Assembly: GCA_026168455.1 (NCBI GenBank)
Contig: CM047426.1
Coordinates: forward strand, 82,363,986-82,427,985
Reading direction: 5' to 3'
Source: Theocolax elegans
Lineage: Eukaryota > Arthropoda > Insecta > Hymenoptera > Cerocephalidae
DNA length: 64,000 nt
Positions 1 to 10,800 of the stretch are shown here, piece after piece. The position numbers and the translations under genes are program-made. The notes under the pieces are model-generated. The model had not been told where the DNA came from. It did no database searches and saw nothing but the letters and a program-made list of their open reading frames with translations. Within the stretch, counting starts at the first letter, position 1. Every line of letters begins with the position of its first letter.

Positions 1-697
1 GTACAAGTACTTATATATACAAGAACAAAAACATTATATTATTATGATGCATTCTTCGATGCTACAAAGTGTTTAAATAATTAACCTCAGTATGGAATGA
101 ATTCTTGACTAACTTCAATGAATTCAAGGAACTATAAAAATTTTTTCTTGCGATTCTACTAGATAAAAGTCTAAATTATGTTTAAAACGTTGTGGATATA
201 AGAATATGAAAACAGTACGTTTTGTTTATTTATAAACAACGATACCTATAAGTAAAATGGCAGAAAGCTCGAAGAGTTCAAATAAAAACTATATTGTAAA
301 ATGCAGAAATAAAATAACAGGAAATGTACACATGTAAAATTGAATTGTGAAAGATCGAATGCTAAGACGAAACAAATGTACGAATTCAAACGCGAAAAGA
401 AAAAGAATCGACAAATTTAAAAAAAAATCAAATGACGTTAAATCTTTTATTTTTCATCGAGTTATGTTATTTTTAGTATCAATTCAAAAAATCAATTGAA
501 AAAGCATTTAAACATTTCTCGAGATTAAAAAACAATATTATAAATCCATATCGCAATTCTTATTTTCTTCTTTATACGCTTGAGAGTGGGTCGAGAGGTG
601 CACCCACGCGGTATTTGTATATATATGTCTTGTGTGCGACCGCAGGCGAATAAGCGCGAAAAATTGACCTCAACTGGGACAAACACGCGAGTTTTTT

Positions 698-753
698 CGT
701 TTGTTTGTTTGTTCGTTCGTTCGTTCGTTCGTTTGTTTGTTTGTTTGTTTGTT
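698..753. repeat. (GTTT/GTTC)n tetranucleotide microsatellite
   Basis: About 14 tandem tetranucleotides in which GTTT units flank a central block of GTTC units. It is followed at 806-826 by an ATTC tetranucleotide run. Translated frames through it give low-complexity protein and are not genes. Confidence 0.95.
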
Positions 754-1030
754 AGTCCCCCCTCAGATGTGTGCGCACATGTACGTGTGTGCGCGAGTGT
801 GTATACATTCATTCATTCATTCATTTATTACGAAATATATATCGCTCGTGCATTTTTAGGGTCCTTCGGGAGAAAGAAAGAAAGAGAGACGATGTTACGC
901 AACTTTTTTACGAGCTCGGTACTTTGCTTTTATCTTTACGCTTATATTTATTGGCGCGGCTGTTCATACAGGTTTTACGGTGTGGCGCGTACATTTTTTT
1001 ACTACCGAATGAATCTTTGCCCAATTCGAT

Positions 1031-1061
1031 GCACACACACACACACTAACACACGCACACA
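1031..1061. repeat. (CA)n microsatellite
   Basis: An interrupted CA dinucleotide run lying inside the presumed Cbl intron. Confidence 0.9.
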
Positions 1062-3730
1062 TGTGCAGAGAGTTAAATTGTTTTATTATCTAATATTGAG
1101 GAACAACCCGAGTTCGATATTAATTACTTTTTATTTCCACCACGCATACATGATGAGCCTGGCGATAACCATGTGTACGTATTGTTAAGCATGGAAAATG
1201 AAATATTATATTTCTATTCTGGGTTATTGGGGACACAGGATGAATGGGATTGTTATTTCGAAACGAGATTCTAATTTAGTAAAATGCGAGCAAGAAAAAG
1301 CAGGCTAATATTTTAATTGTGCGAAATAGTCCGGGTATATAACGCGTGGGAAAATAATTTAATATGCATAATCAGTCGGTTGATTTTCCTCGATACGCGT
1401 GTAAATGTTTCGTTCGCGCAATTTCAAGGGGGAATTACTATACGTTAATAAGGAATTTTAATTAGATGAAATTTGTACAAGTATAACGTCTATTTTTAAC
1501 GTCAGAATCTAGGTGGTAAGATTCTTTACAAAGAAACTTTCTTTTATTTTATTTAGTATACGCGAGTGTCAATATTAAATTTACTAAACAATCGCCTAAT
1601 AATTATAATAGTGTAGTAAAAATCAGAGTTAGTAAACTTGAAGTTATCTTCAATTACTTATGAATGACCAGTAAGTACACTTCGCTTGATTAATTTTTAG
1701 GTAGGTCATATTAAAGGATTAGGAACGTTTATAACGTACCACAAATGTGTTAAATAGGGCTGATATAATGTATTAAGGGCATAGAATATTATATTAAAGT
1801 GTTTTCGACCTAAATGTAGATCCTTGAACGCTCTGTGTAACGTTCAAGAGGGGAACATTTAGCACAGCTGGTTGAAAATCGATATTTTGCATAATCTTGA
1901 AATTTCAATAGTATAATAATAATAAATTTTAAACACAAATTTCGTATTTATTAACTTTGAGTCAAAAACAATTTAAGAAAAAGAATGCATTTTAAAATAT
2001 CTTTCAGATTTTGCCGACGATAAATAATTATAAAAAAATATATAAAAAATATTTTTGTTGGATTATTTTAAGTTACCGTAAAATAGATTTACGTTGTATA
2101 CGTGTCTATGAGAATGTGGTGAATAATTATAACATTATTTGGAAAACCCCTTTCGAATAAGTTGAATCAACAAATACTGTACATTTACATTCAATTGAAC
2201 AGTTGCAATTTGGCTTTGTAATTTCGTTTCGCGACAATTAATTTAAGTATTCATTTAATTGCAATCTCGCTATTATTATCGAAAGGTATTACTATTTTAT
2301 GCTGTTATAAAGGTAAATTACGGTTAAGAATGTAATATATTTTTTTATATAATGAGCAGTTTAAGAATGGAAGTTTTAATGTATTTTAAATAAACGTTAC
2401 AATTTATATGTATAATTATTTAGTGCAGCAAAATAATACTTTAATAGAACTAACATTAATCGAATCATCTTAATCTTGATTTTAATTTAATGTGACATTT
2501 AAATTTAATCAAATTATCTTATTTACAATGAATTAATCAAGAAAATTTCCTTCGCCTTGCTGGAAAATCACTATTTGTATCACCTATAAAGTTGCGTCGA
2601 GTAGGCCCAATCGTCCTCTGAGAGAAAACCCCATTTGTAAACCCGCGCGCAAATTACATCATTAGCGCGTCCTTCGCGCAGCAAAGCCACAGCTGATTAA
2701 ACTAGGTCGTTTCGTTTTCATGAACGAATTGTTTGCCGACCGATTTTGAAGCTATAAAAAACCATTTGAATCGTAACAATGACGCGCAATATTCAACTTT
2801 TAAGTACTTCTCCCCCGCACTAATAAATTATCTTATCTAGGTGCAATCTAGGATTTTCTCTCTCTCTCTCTTTTTCTCTCTAATCCAGGTAATTCGGGTT
2901 TTCTCAACACACGTATACATATATACCTATATAATGTTGGATGAACTTGGTTTATATATACATGCGCGCGTGCGTGTTGGTAGCTCGTTCGCGATGTATT
3001 GTTTGTTTTTGGAATGAGCTTCCCAGCTGACGGAAGATGGGGTAATTCGATTCCAAGTCTTTATATGCATATATATTCGTCATGTTCGATCGTTTTTCTA
3101 TAGAATAAGTGGACTGGCAATTTTAGGAGAATCGAGTGGTTTTTATTTAAAGAGTTGCAATAACACTCATAGTCTATACCTGTCGATATTAATTCATTAT
3201 CGGAAATTTCAATTGGTGTCATTTAAATTTCAATTGATCAAAGTTTGGTGGATTTTCGACTAATGGTTAAAGCAATAATTTTTATCCAATTATCTCATTG
3301 TTGGAAGAACGTTTTTTTTTATTAATTACATTTATTAAACACCTTTTTCAAAGTGTTTTTAATACTATTTGAAAATGAAATCTTAATACACTTTTATCTT
3401 ATACTAGTTATGTCTTTTAACTCATACCTATATCTTTTAGTATATTTTTATTTTACATATAAATTAATGTAATGCAACTTTATTATGTACCTTAGGATAA
3501 TATATTATTTTATTCATCTTTATTGCATTAATTATTATTGTGAGATTCTTTTAATTCATGAGACAAGAGGCATACAAAATTTTATTATTGTAATGAGAAA
3601 ATGTTTATATTAAATTAAAGAAATTATATCTTAAAAAAAGAAATTTCAAAAACTTACACGCAAGTTTAGGAAATTTATAATTTTTAAAATTAATTAAATG
3701 ACTAAATAGTAATAACATCTGTGTTTGTAC

Positions 3731-4275
3731 CTGTTGCCAAAACGCTCCTTCCAAAATTCAGCAGCATCCGATTTAGTAATGCGGAATTGATCTCCAGCAA
3801 ACATTCCATTGGGAAAAATAGCTTTCAATTCTGAGAGCATATGACTAAACACCAAACTGAGTTTTGTCAAATTTCTCCTATAATGAGAAGTCTCATCGAA
3901 CATTTTTTCTTTTCCTTCTTTAAACAGTTTAATTGCTTGTTTGCACTTTCTCATTAAATTATTTATGAAAACACAAAAATGCTCATTATTGTGAAGCATG
4001 TGCATGCGATCTTCATATTTGTTGTAGATAAGCCTGAGTCGTTGATACGTATCTGGTAGTATGTCCAATATGAAGGGAGGTGAATTTTTAAGGTTCATAC
4101 GTTGATGTTGACAAAGTTTTACAACTTTGTCCATCAATTTCCACGTTTTTTCTAGCATTCTTTTATCAGTAGATAATTTTGGTGGCGTCATAGCATCAGC
4201 AAATCGACCCTGCAATTTCTGAAAAATCGAGCTTATGTGAACTGCTCGACTTTTGCTACCGTGACCCGAGGACAT
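3731..4275 (-). CDS. Cbl: E3 ubiquitin ligase CBL, first coding exon (N-terminal TKB domain)
   Basis: Encodes residues 1-181 plus two bases of the next codon. The protein matches the start of the Cbl phosphotyrosine-binding (TKB) domain, its four-helix bundle: the motifs [49 protein letters not shown] and [12 protein letters not shown] are near-identical to animal Cbl proteins. Cbl ubiquitinates activated receptor tyrosine kinases at the membrane and on endosomes. The exon runs 3731-4282. It opens with an acceptor (TTTTAG) and a 7-nt leader before ATG at 4275, and ends at GGCAACAG with donor GTACAA. An in-frame upstream ATG at 4311 lies before the acceptor, inside the intron, so 4275 is preferred. 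The EF-hand, SH2, linker and RING exons are not in the window. Confidence 0.93.
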
Positions 4276-4282
4276 CTTGATT

Positions 4283-4979
4283 CTAAAAGAATAATTATTT
4301 AAGGTAAACACAATCTTATATTCATATATATATATACATATGCATATATATTACAGATATTGAAAAAATAAATGTGTATTTTTAACATAATATTTAAAAC
4401 TACAAATCCCTTAATATTCATATCATAAAAATTGATTATTTCAGCTTTAAATTCATTTTAATACTAATCATCGATCGAGTCTTAAAATATGCAAGTTAAA
4501 ACAAAAGTTGAAAGTAAGCTAATTTAATTTTTAAATATGGTAAAACAATGTTTCTAATTTGTAAGATTTGAAATTCAAATTTTTATAGTTTGGAATGATT
4601 CATTCTTCAATACACACATGCAAGTTTCACAGATTTGACACATTACTTTTAATTATATACAAGACAGACTAAAATTAAAAGTTTTGTATTCAATTATTAA
4701 AAACAAAATTAAATATAATATTTAAAGCACATCTATAAGCTGGATAAAAATCAATGAAACAAGCAACCATTTAGCTTCTTGAAGAACAAAGAATACTTTT
4801 GCAAAAAATGATTGTATGAAACTTAAGCAGCTGAAAACTGCTTTTATATAGACAATTGTTGTACAGGTTACGAAGAGCCCTACTACTTAGTTACTCTCAT
4901 AAACTGAAGTTATTAAACCCATTAAAACAGTTTTTGACAACTCCTGCCCATTTAGTATTAATTTAAGCATTCTTGATTC
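4283..4979 (-). other. Cbl: Probable 5' UTR intron of Cbl
   Basis: AT-rich sequence between the acceptor of the first Cbl coding exon and a GC-richer upstream zone. A consensus acceptor with no coding sequence before it implies at least one non-coding upstream exon. I see no other feature here. Confidence 0.5.
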
Positions 4980-6060
4980 ATGATTACCGAAATATGTTGA
5001 ACTTGTTTTTTTTTTATTGGCGTCTCCGAGCGCAACAGTTCTCCTTCTCTCTTAGCTCTCGTTCGTCTGGAAGCTATAGAAGACAAGTTTGGTCCTCATT
5101 CCTCAACTTAAAAATCGTCCTCTTCGTACAGAAAGTTACCGAGGCTTCCTCGAGAAGAGTAACGTTGAGAGTGAAAAAACCATAAGGCCTGTAGAGTGAG
5201 AAAGAAGCTTTCGAAGCGCATTCACTCTCTCTCTCTCCCTCTGACGAAAGAAAAAAAGGAGTCGACTAGGTAGCGGTATACATGCAGGGTATATATATAT
5301 TCTTCTTCCACTCTCACTGAACTCGCGCACACTACAAGTTATATATCGCGTATCACTTTCTGTAGTTATGCTTAAATAAATATCACTCGGTCATATTGCA
5401 CGCGCGCATCTCACAAATATATCGCGTAAGAGAGTTTGGTGCTCTCCTCAATGGACGCGCGCCTTGGCTACCTCTCTCTCTCACTCTCGCACACTCGAGA
5501 TCCAATAGGTAGGTGTATATATATGTATACATATACGTGTGTGTGCGTGTATCCGTACTCCGTAGTCGTCGAGAATCGGGATGTACGTACACTTCGTCAG
5601 CCGGTGTTGCACCTCGTAAGGGCTCGCGTCGCGATCCGCGACGAGGTCGCCCGAATACCCCGCATTTTGTTTAATTAATTCTCCGATTAATGGGTTTTCT
5701 TGCTTTATTTATTTCGGTAAGGGTACAACCGCGGCGCGAGAATCACGGACATACAAGATGATCGCACATTCGGATGGCTACTGGCTGCTGCTGCTGGATG
5801 TCTTTTCGAGCTGTACTGTAGCGCTTTCGCTCTGCTGCTTACTGCCGACGTGACCCCTATCGGTGACACCGTCAAACTACCTCTACCTCTTGGCAGGCTC
5901 TTATTCGTACATGTACGCGTGCGTATCTACTTTCTATGTGTGCGCGCCGTTCATACATAATAGCGATTGTCTTCGGGCATTTTCGGACAGTCTCGGAAAA
6001 CTCCGAACGTCGAACGCCACGCGTACCTTTGTGAATTTAACGTTAGGAGGTGTCTGATCG
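4980..6060 (-). promoter_or_regulatory. CpG-containing promoter-like region upstream of Cbl
   Basis: Base composition is clearly less AT-rich than on either side, with many CpG dinucleotides, CT-rich runs (about 5226-5241 and 5471-5490) and a GT/AT repeat near 5516-5555. It lies just upstream of the Cbl start and probably holds the non-coding first exon and transcription start. Short open frames on both strands here are low complexity and resemble no protein. The exact start site cannot be read from sequence. Confidence 0.45.
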
Positions 6061-7148
6061 ACAACCGCCAAATTTTAAATTATAAACATATAATAACATA
6101 AGTTCATTTTTTCTTGGACTTATTCAAGGTTCATACAAAAATTCGTAAACTCGGGTTTTATTTTAACAACTTTATTTGTCAACAATGATTTACAATACTT
6201 TTAGCACTTATTTATTTATAAGCAAGGAACAAAAGTACCTTAAACGAAGGTATAGTTACAAAAATAAGTAAGTTTTCCACATAGGTTGATTTACATTAAA
6301 TAAGTATACTTATTCCATGTGTGCAAATGCAATAGTTTAACAAATTGAATAAAGAAGGCAATTTTTTAATCAACCTTTCAAAATCGAGTTGGTACAATTT
6401 ATGATCCTGTTATTTTTTATACATTCAAGTTTCTTTTTACAGACCGAGCTTCACAGTATATTTAAAAAAATTTCTTATTTTTCTACTACAATTGTAGACA
6501 TCTCTTTTTTTTGTAATTTAAAATATCTATTTTTATTCATAAGAAAAATAGTTAATTACTTAATAATAATGGTAATAGTTAATAGTACCCATTGTTTATA
6601 TAAAGGAAATTGATTTAAAAACATTTAATATTGGCATTTTAGTGCAAAAATATTATTATTTTTACAAGATGAGTCATTTGTTGTTGTAGTAAATGTTGTA
6701 CAGAATGGATTTAGGCTTTATATTGCTATACAGTACTTTTTCTATATAACGCTATTTAATTTTTTTTTAATTCGCATATTGAGTAATATACAAATTTTCC
6801 TCTTGTGTGTAAGCTTTATAACTTGTGTGAAAAACAGTGATGATAATACAGAGAAATAAGATGCTGTTGCATTTAACTCGGTCATGGGTTTATCTTGCAT
6901 TCTCTTTTGTCATAAATTAAATTTAACTATTTTTTGTTACTTGCGCAATAAAAGTATAAAATCAGATGTAGTGTAAGTCTATTTTAAAATTAAAAATAAT
7001 TTAATAAGCTAATTAATTAATATTTACACAATAAATAAAATTTTGTACATTCCTAATATTTACATACAGAGAATATTTTTATAAAAAATATATCGCATTT
7101 AAGAGAAATTGAAATACTTTAATGTAATTGTTATTAAATTAAAATAAT
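6061..7148. other. AT-rich intergenic sequence and 3' flank
   Basis: Lies between the Cbl promoter-like zone and the 3' side of the glycerol kinase gene. No coding exon, tRNA or clear repeat was recognised. It probably includes 3' UTR or downstream sequence of minus-strand transcripts. Confidence 0.5.
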
Positions 7149-7262
7149 TTATTTAAATATTTTAAAATAGACTTGCTGATCAGAAGGCATAATATTGGAT
7201 AATAAAATACGATTCATATCAGCATCACTAGATATTGGTAATCCTTTAAAACCCTTTTCTTT
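7149..7262 (-). CDS. Candidate orphan terminal exon (37 codons)
   Basis: On the minus strand a pyrimidine-rich acceptor (CTTTTGTAG) is followed by an open frame beginning KEKGFKGLPISSDADMNRIL and ending VYFKIFK then TAA. The residue mix looks protein-like and the local composition is less AT-rich than its flanks. I recognise no family. It could be the last exon of an unidentified gene whose first exon is upstream, or a further alternative tail of the glycerol kinase gene: using the alternative acceptor AAAG 4 nt inside would put it in phase with the exon 8 donor. It may also be chance, since a 38-codon frame is not rare. Confidence 0.3.
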   Translation of the reverse strand, partial: KEKGFKGLPISSDADMNRILLSNIMPSDQQVYFKIFK

Positions 7263-7745
7263 CTACAAAAGATTAATAAAGTTTTAATAGGTGGTAATCG
7301 ATGTAGCTATACAGAAAGCTGTTTAAATCGATTGTAGTACACGAAACACTTTACATCGTGCCTCCTATCGCAATAAATGCGTCGATATAAGAATTAACTC
7401 TCAGGAAATAAAACTATATGTACATACACATTCTAATATTTAATAAATCAGTAATATGTAATTTGTTAATTTCTTTTTCTAGCTTGTATAAATATATATT
7501 TTACCATTTCCTAAATGTTTAAAAAATAAATACTGAATAATTATTGTATATGTCTATATATATATGTATATAATATTTTTTTCCTGAGTCATAACAAATT
7601 TGATCAAGATGGTACAGTATTGTAAGTTTTGAAAAAAGCCTATCAATAAATAAATATTTGGCTATTTATCCAACTTGATCCTACGAGGGCTTAAAATTTT
7701 TAGCTATTTAGCTATTGTGAATCTTGTATTGTAGAATGAAAGATG
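7263..7745 (-). other. Region downstream of the glycerol kinase tail exon
   Basis: AT-rich sequence after the tail-exon stop codon, presumably 3' UTR. It holds AT/TA runs near 7490-7580. No coding potential was recognised. Confidence 0.45.
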
Positions 7746-7843
7746 TCACCGATTGTCGAAGTAGAAGCTTAGCCTTAATAATATGAAGCTAGACAACAAG
7801 AACCAACTTGCTGGTATTGATGCCAGGATACGATACCTATCAT
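7746..7843 (-). CDS. Gk: Glycerol kinase alternative last exon: hydrophobic C-terminal anchor
   Basis: An acceptor (TTTTACAG) opens a frame starting [19 protein letters not shown], then [12 protein letters not shown] and TGA. It joins in phase to a donor inside exon 8 (ACA-G then GTAATA, exon end 8558). The hydrophobic core of about 20 residues resembles in position and composition the C-terminal tail of long animal glycerol kinase isoforms (human ends with a CSLPLGFFIVSSMVMLIG-type segment), which anchors the enzyme at the mitochondrial outer membrane. The exon was found by reading the minus strand past the first stop codon. Phase, splice sites and family tail agree, so I consider it real. 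Confidence 0.82.
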
Positions 7844-10800
7844 CTGTAAAATTAAAATTAATGTACATGCTTTTTAAGTATATTTTATTGCTCGTAACCA
7901 TACACAACATACATTACAAATCTACGAAGCACAGTATAAATATTTCATGTAGTTAATTATTGTTTTAATAAAATATAGAAATTGATTATATCATTAAAAT
8001 GACTTGAGAAATGTGTTTTTAATATCAAATGAGTATATTTACAATGAAAGATCGTGAAATAAACACAACTAAATGGATGATAGGTCGATGAAACAGCATA
8101 ATTTAATAGGTAAAGATTGAATAATTAAGAATATAGAGAGAGTAAAGATTTGTGATAAATTATAATTTAAATGATTGTATATAAGTGTATACAGTAAAAA
8201 AATATAAATACTTTGTCAATATCATTAAATGCACAGATTATACAAGTACTAAAATGTATAAATAACAAGTAACAAATATATAAATATCTGTAATACAAAA
8301 CAACATGTAAAATAAACAAACGTGCATTCACACTATTTTTCTATCTACAATTATTATATACATATAAACAAGGAATCTCAGTAAGATTATTTAATTTCCT
8401 TGCCAAGGAATTGAGGATGAGGAAATTTAGGTAATCACACAGAAAGATAATTTGTTTTCTAACTACGATGTGCGTGAATTAGCGGTGTAGTCTACAAGGG
8501 AATCCTTTATCGTTTCCACGTGTTCGATCTTCGAAGCGGCAGTATGTTTATTATTACCTGTCATCTGCGGAGACATTTTAACCGATGCCCAGCCAAGACT
8601 TCTTTGTACTGCCATTCTCCATTTTTTGTACCTCGTGTCTCGTTCTAAAATTTAATTTTACTTGTTTGTAAATTGAATAAACGCAACATTTAAAAACTCG
8701 AGATAAGTCGAAATATGTACCTTCTGGTGTTGTGGTAGGTAAAAAGGTGTCGGTAATGACAGTTTCAGCACCAGCACCTTCCAACTCCCAAAGACCTATG
8801 CCAGCCGCATTACCAGCAGCTTTAGCTGCGCCTAATGCTGTTATATCAGCTACCGTTGATCTGACTATTAAATAATATCAATGTTAAATGTTTAAACGGT
8901 TTATAAAAGTATTTTTTTTAATATTATAATCTACATCGAATATTTTTCTTTTTAATTAAAAATTGATGAAACTTACACACTGGTATTCCAGCGATATCAG
9001 CTTGCAACTGCATGAGTAAGCTATTAACAGACATTTTTCCATCCGTATACAACTTGGTCAATGGAAAACCGCAATCCTTAAGCATCGCCTCTAAAATGTC
9101 TCTAGTTTGGAAGCAAACCGCTTCTAATGAAGCTCTTATGATGTGGTCTTTTGTCGAGTATGCCGTTAGACCACAAATTACTCTAAAAATGTGAAAACAA
9201 AGTATCATGAGTTAAAGATACTCAGGCAAGGATATTATCGAAAGTAAAAATAGAAAAAGAACTAACCCTCGAGCGTCTTTTCTCCAATAAGGTGCGTAAA
9301 GGCCAGAAAAGGCAGGTACGAAATAAACATCGCCGGTGTTGAAAACCTTCTGGGCGAGGTGTTCGCTTTCATGGACGTCCTTCATCATCTTCATGTTGTC
9401 GCGCAACCATTTAATCGCCAAACCGGCTACTGCTATTGAACCCTCGAGTGCATAAACTACTGGACTATTTGGACCTAGTTGGTATGCAACCGTTGTTACT
9501 AAACCGTGCGTTGAGAAGACGCGCTGTAACGATAACACAATTTTCACGTAGTTATAATCTATTAATTCTAAATATTGCGTAAAATAATTATTGTGTTCAT
9601 TTATTGTTATAATAAATATTTAAAATGATTATAAGTATTGACATAATCAATTTAAAAAATTTAAGCAAAAGTTTTCGAAACATCATTTATTAATAAATAT
9701 GACGAATAATTCAGCCTTGGCAATAATTTATCAAACATTAGTTCGTGATCGAGAAGGCTAAGATTAGCTAGAAATATTATAGCTTCTCATATTTGTATAT
9801 AATTTTACTTGAAAGCTGATGAACATTAGCAAAACAAATGAATAAAAAAATAAACATTACTCACCGTAGTACCAGTGTTGCAAAGTAAAAAACATCCACT
9901 TCTGTAAGTATTTTTTGCTTGACCTTGCTTCAAGCAATTTTGACCGACGAGCGCTGCTTGTTGGTTACCCAATATACCTGATATCGGAATACCTTTAAGC
10001 GGTCCATATTTTATATTCCCATATATTTCGGAGCTACTTCGGATTTTTGGTAATATATGCATGGGAATGTTAAAGTATCGGCAGAGAGTCATGTCCCATG
10101 CCATCGTCTCGATGTTCATCAACATCGTTCTCGATGCGTTCGTTACGTCTGTAATATACAGCCCACCGTCTTTTCCACCGGTTAGATTCTAAAACAGTAC
10201 AAATATCACGATGTAAATAAATAAAAAAATATTATCAATTAAAGAAAGTTTTAAAATTCCTTATAATTTTTTTCCGTTTCATTGTTGATACGGTTAACTT
10301 CCTTTACCCGAATCCCAAATTGAATTATACGTTTCGTGGAATAAATAATTAAACTACAGATAAAAGCAGTTTATACAATGATTAAAAATCGTACGACTCG
10401 ACAAAGATTAATCGGATGTATTGTACATATATGTGTCTATACACTAATAAACGATGTATTAAATAGGAAATCAAGAAAGCAATGAAAAAATAAAAAACTG
10501 AAAAGAAAAACTTACCCAAACTAACCAGGTGTCCAAAGTGCCGAACATACAACGTCGTTCGCGCATCGCTTTTCGTACACCCGGAACATTTTCCATCAGC
10601 CATCGAATTTTTAACGCAGAGAAATACGAGCTAACTGGAAGCCCACATAGGGGTAACAAGTGATTCTTGTTGTTATCCGGGAACCTCGCTATTATTTGAT
10701 CGACCATTTTATCTGTTCTGATGTCGGACCATACTTTAAATTCAAATATTTTCTTATCATTCATTAAAATTCATAATATATGATTAATAAATTGTAAAAT

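Larger units (their letters stand above)
1..3730 (-). other. Cbl: Long intron of Cbl, running off the left edge
   Basis: This stretch lies downstream, in transcription direction, of the Cbl exon donor at 3729-3730. It is mostly AT-rich and shows no open frame resembling the next part of the Cbl tyrosine-kinase-binding domain on the minus strand, so the remaining exons are inferred to lie to the left of the window. The 560-1190 segment is GC-richer and dense in simple repeats. Another CpG-containing patch lies at about 2590-2720, and a CT-rich run at about 2855-2880. An alternative promoter in either patch is possible but unsupported. Confidence 0.6.

Noticed and set aside
580..1188. 202-codon open frame on the plus strand and a 95-codon frame on the minus strand
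   Set aside because: Both run through tetranucleotide and dinucleotide repeats and translate to low-complexity runs (FVCLFVRSFVRLFVCLFV; NKQTNKRTNERTNKQ).
1..3693. Second coding exon of Cbl
   Set aside because: Looked on the minus strand for the expected VPWKSF-like continuation and EF-hand/SH2 segments; none found, so it must lie outside the window.
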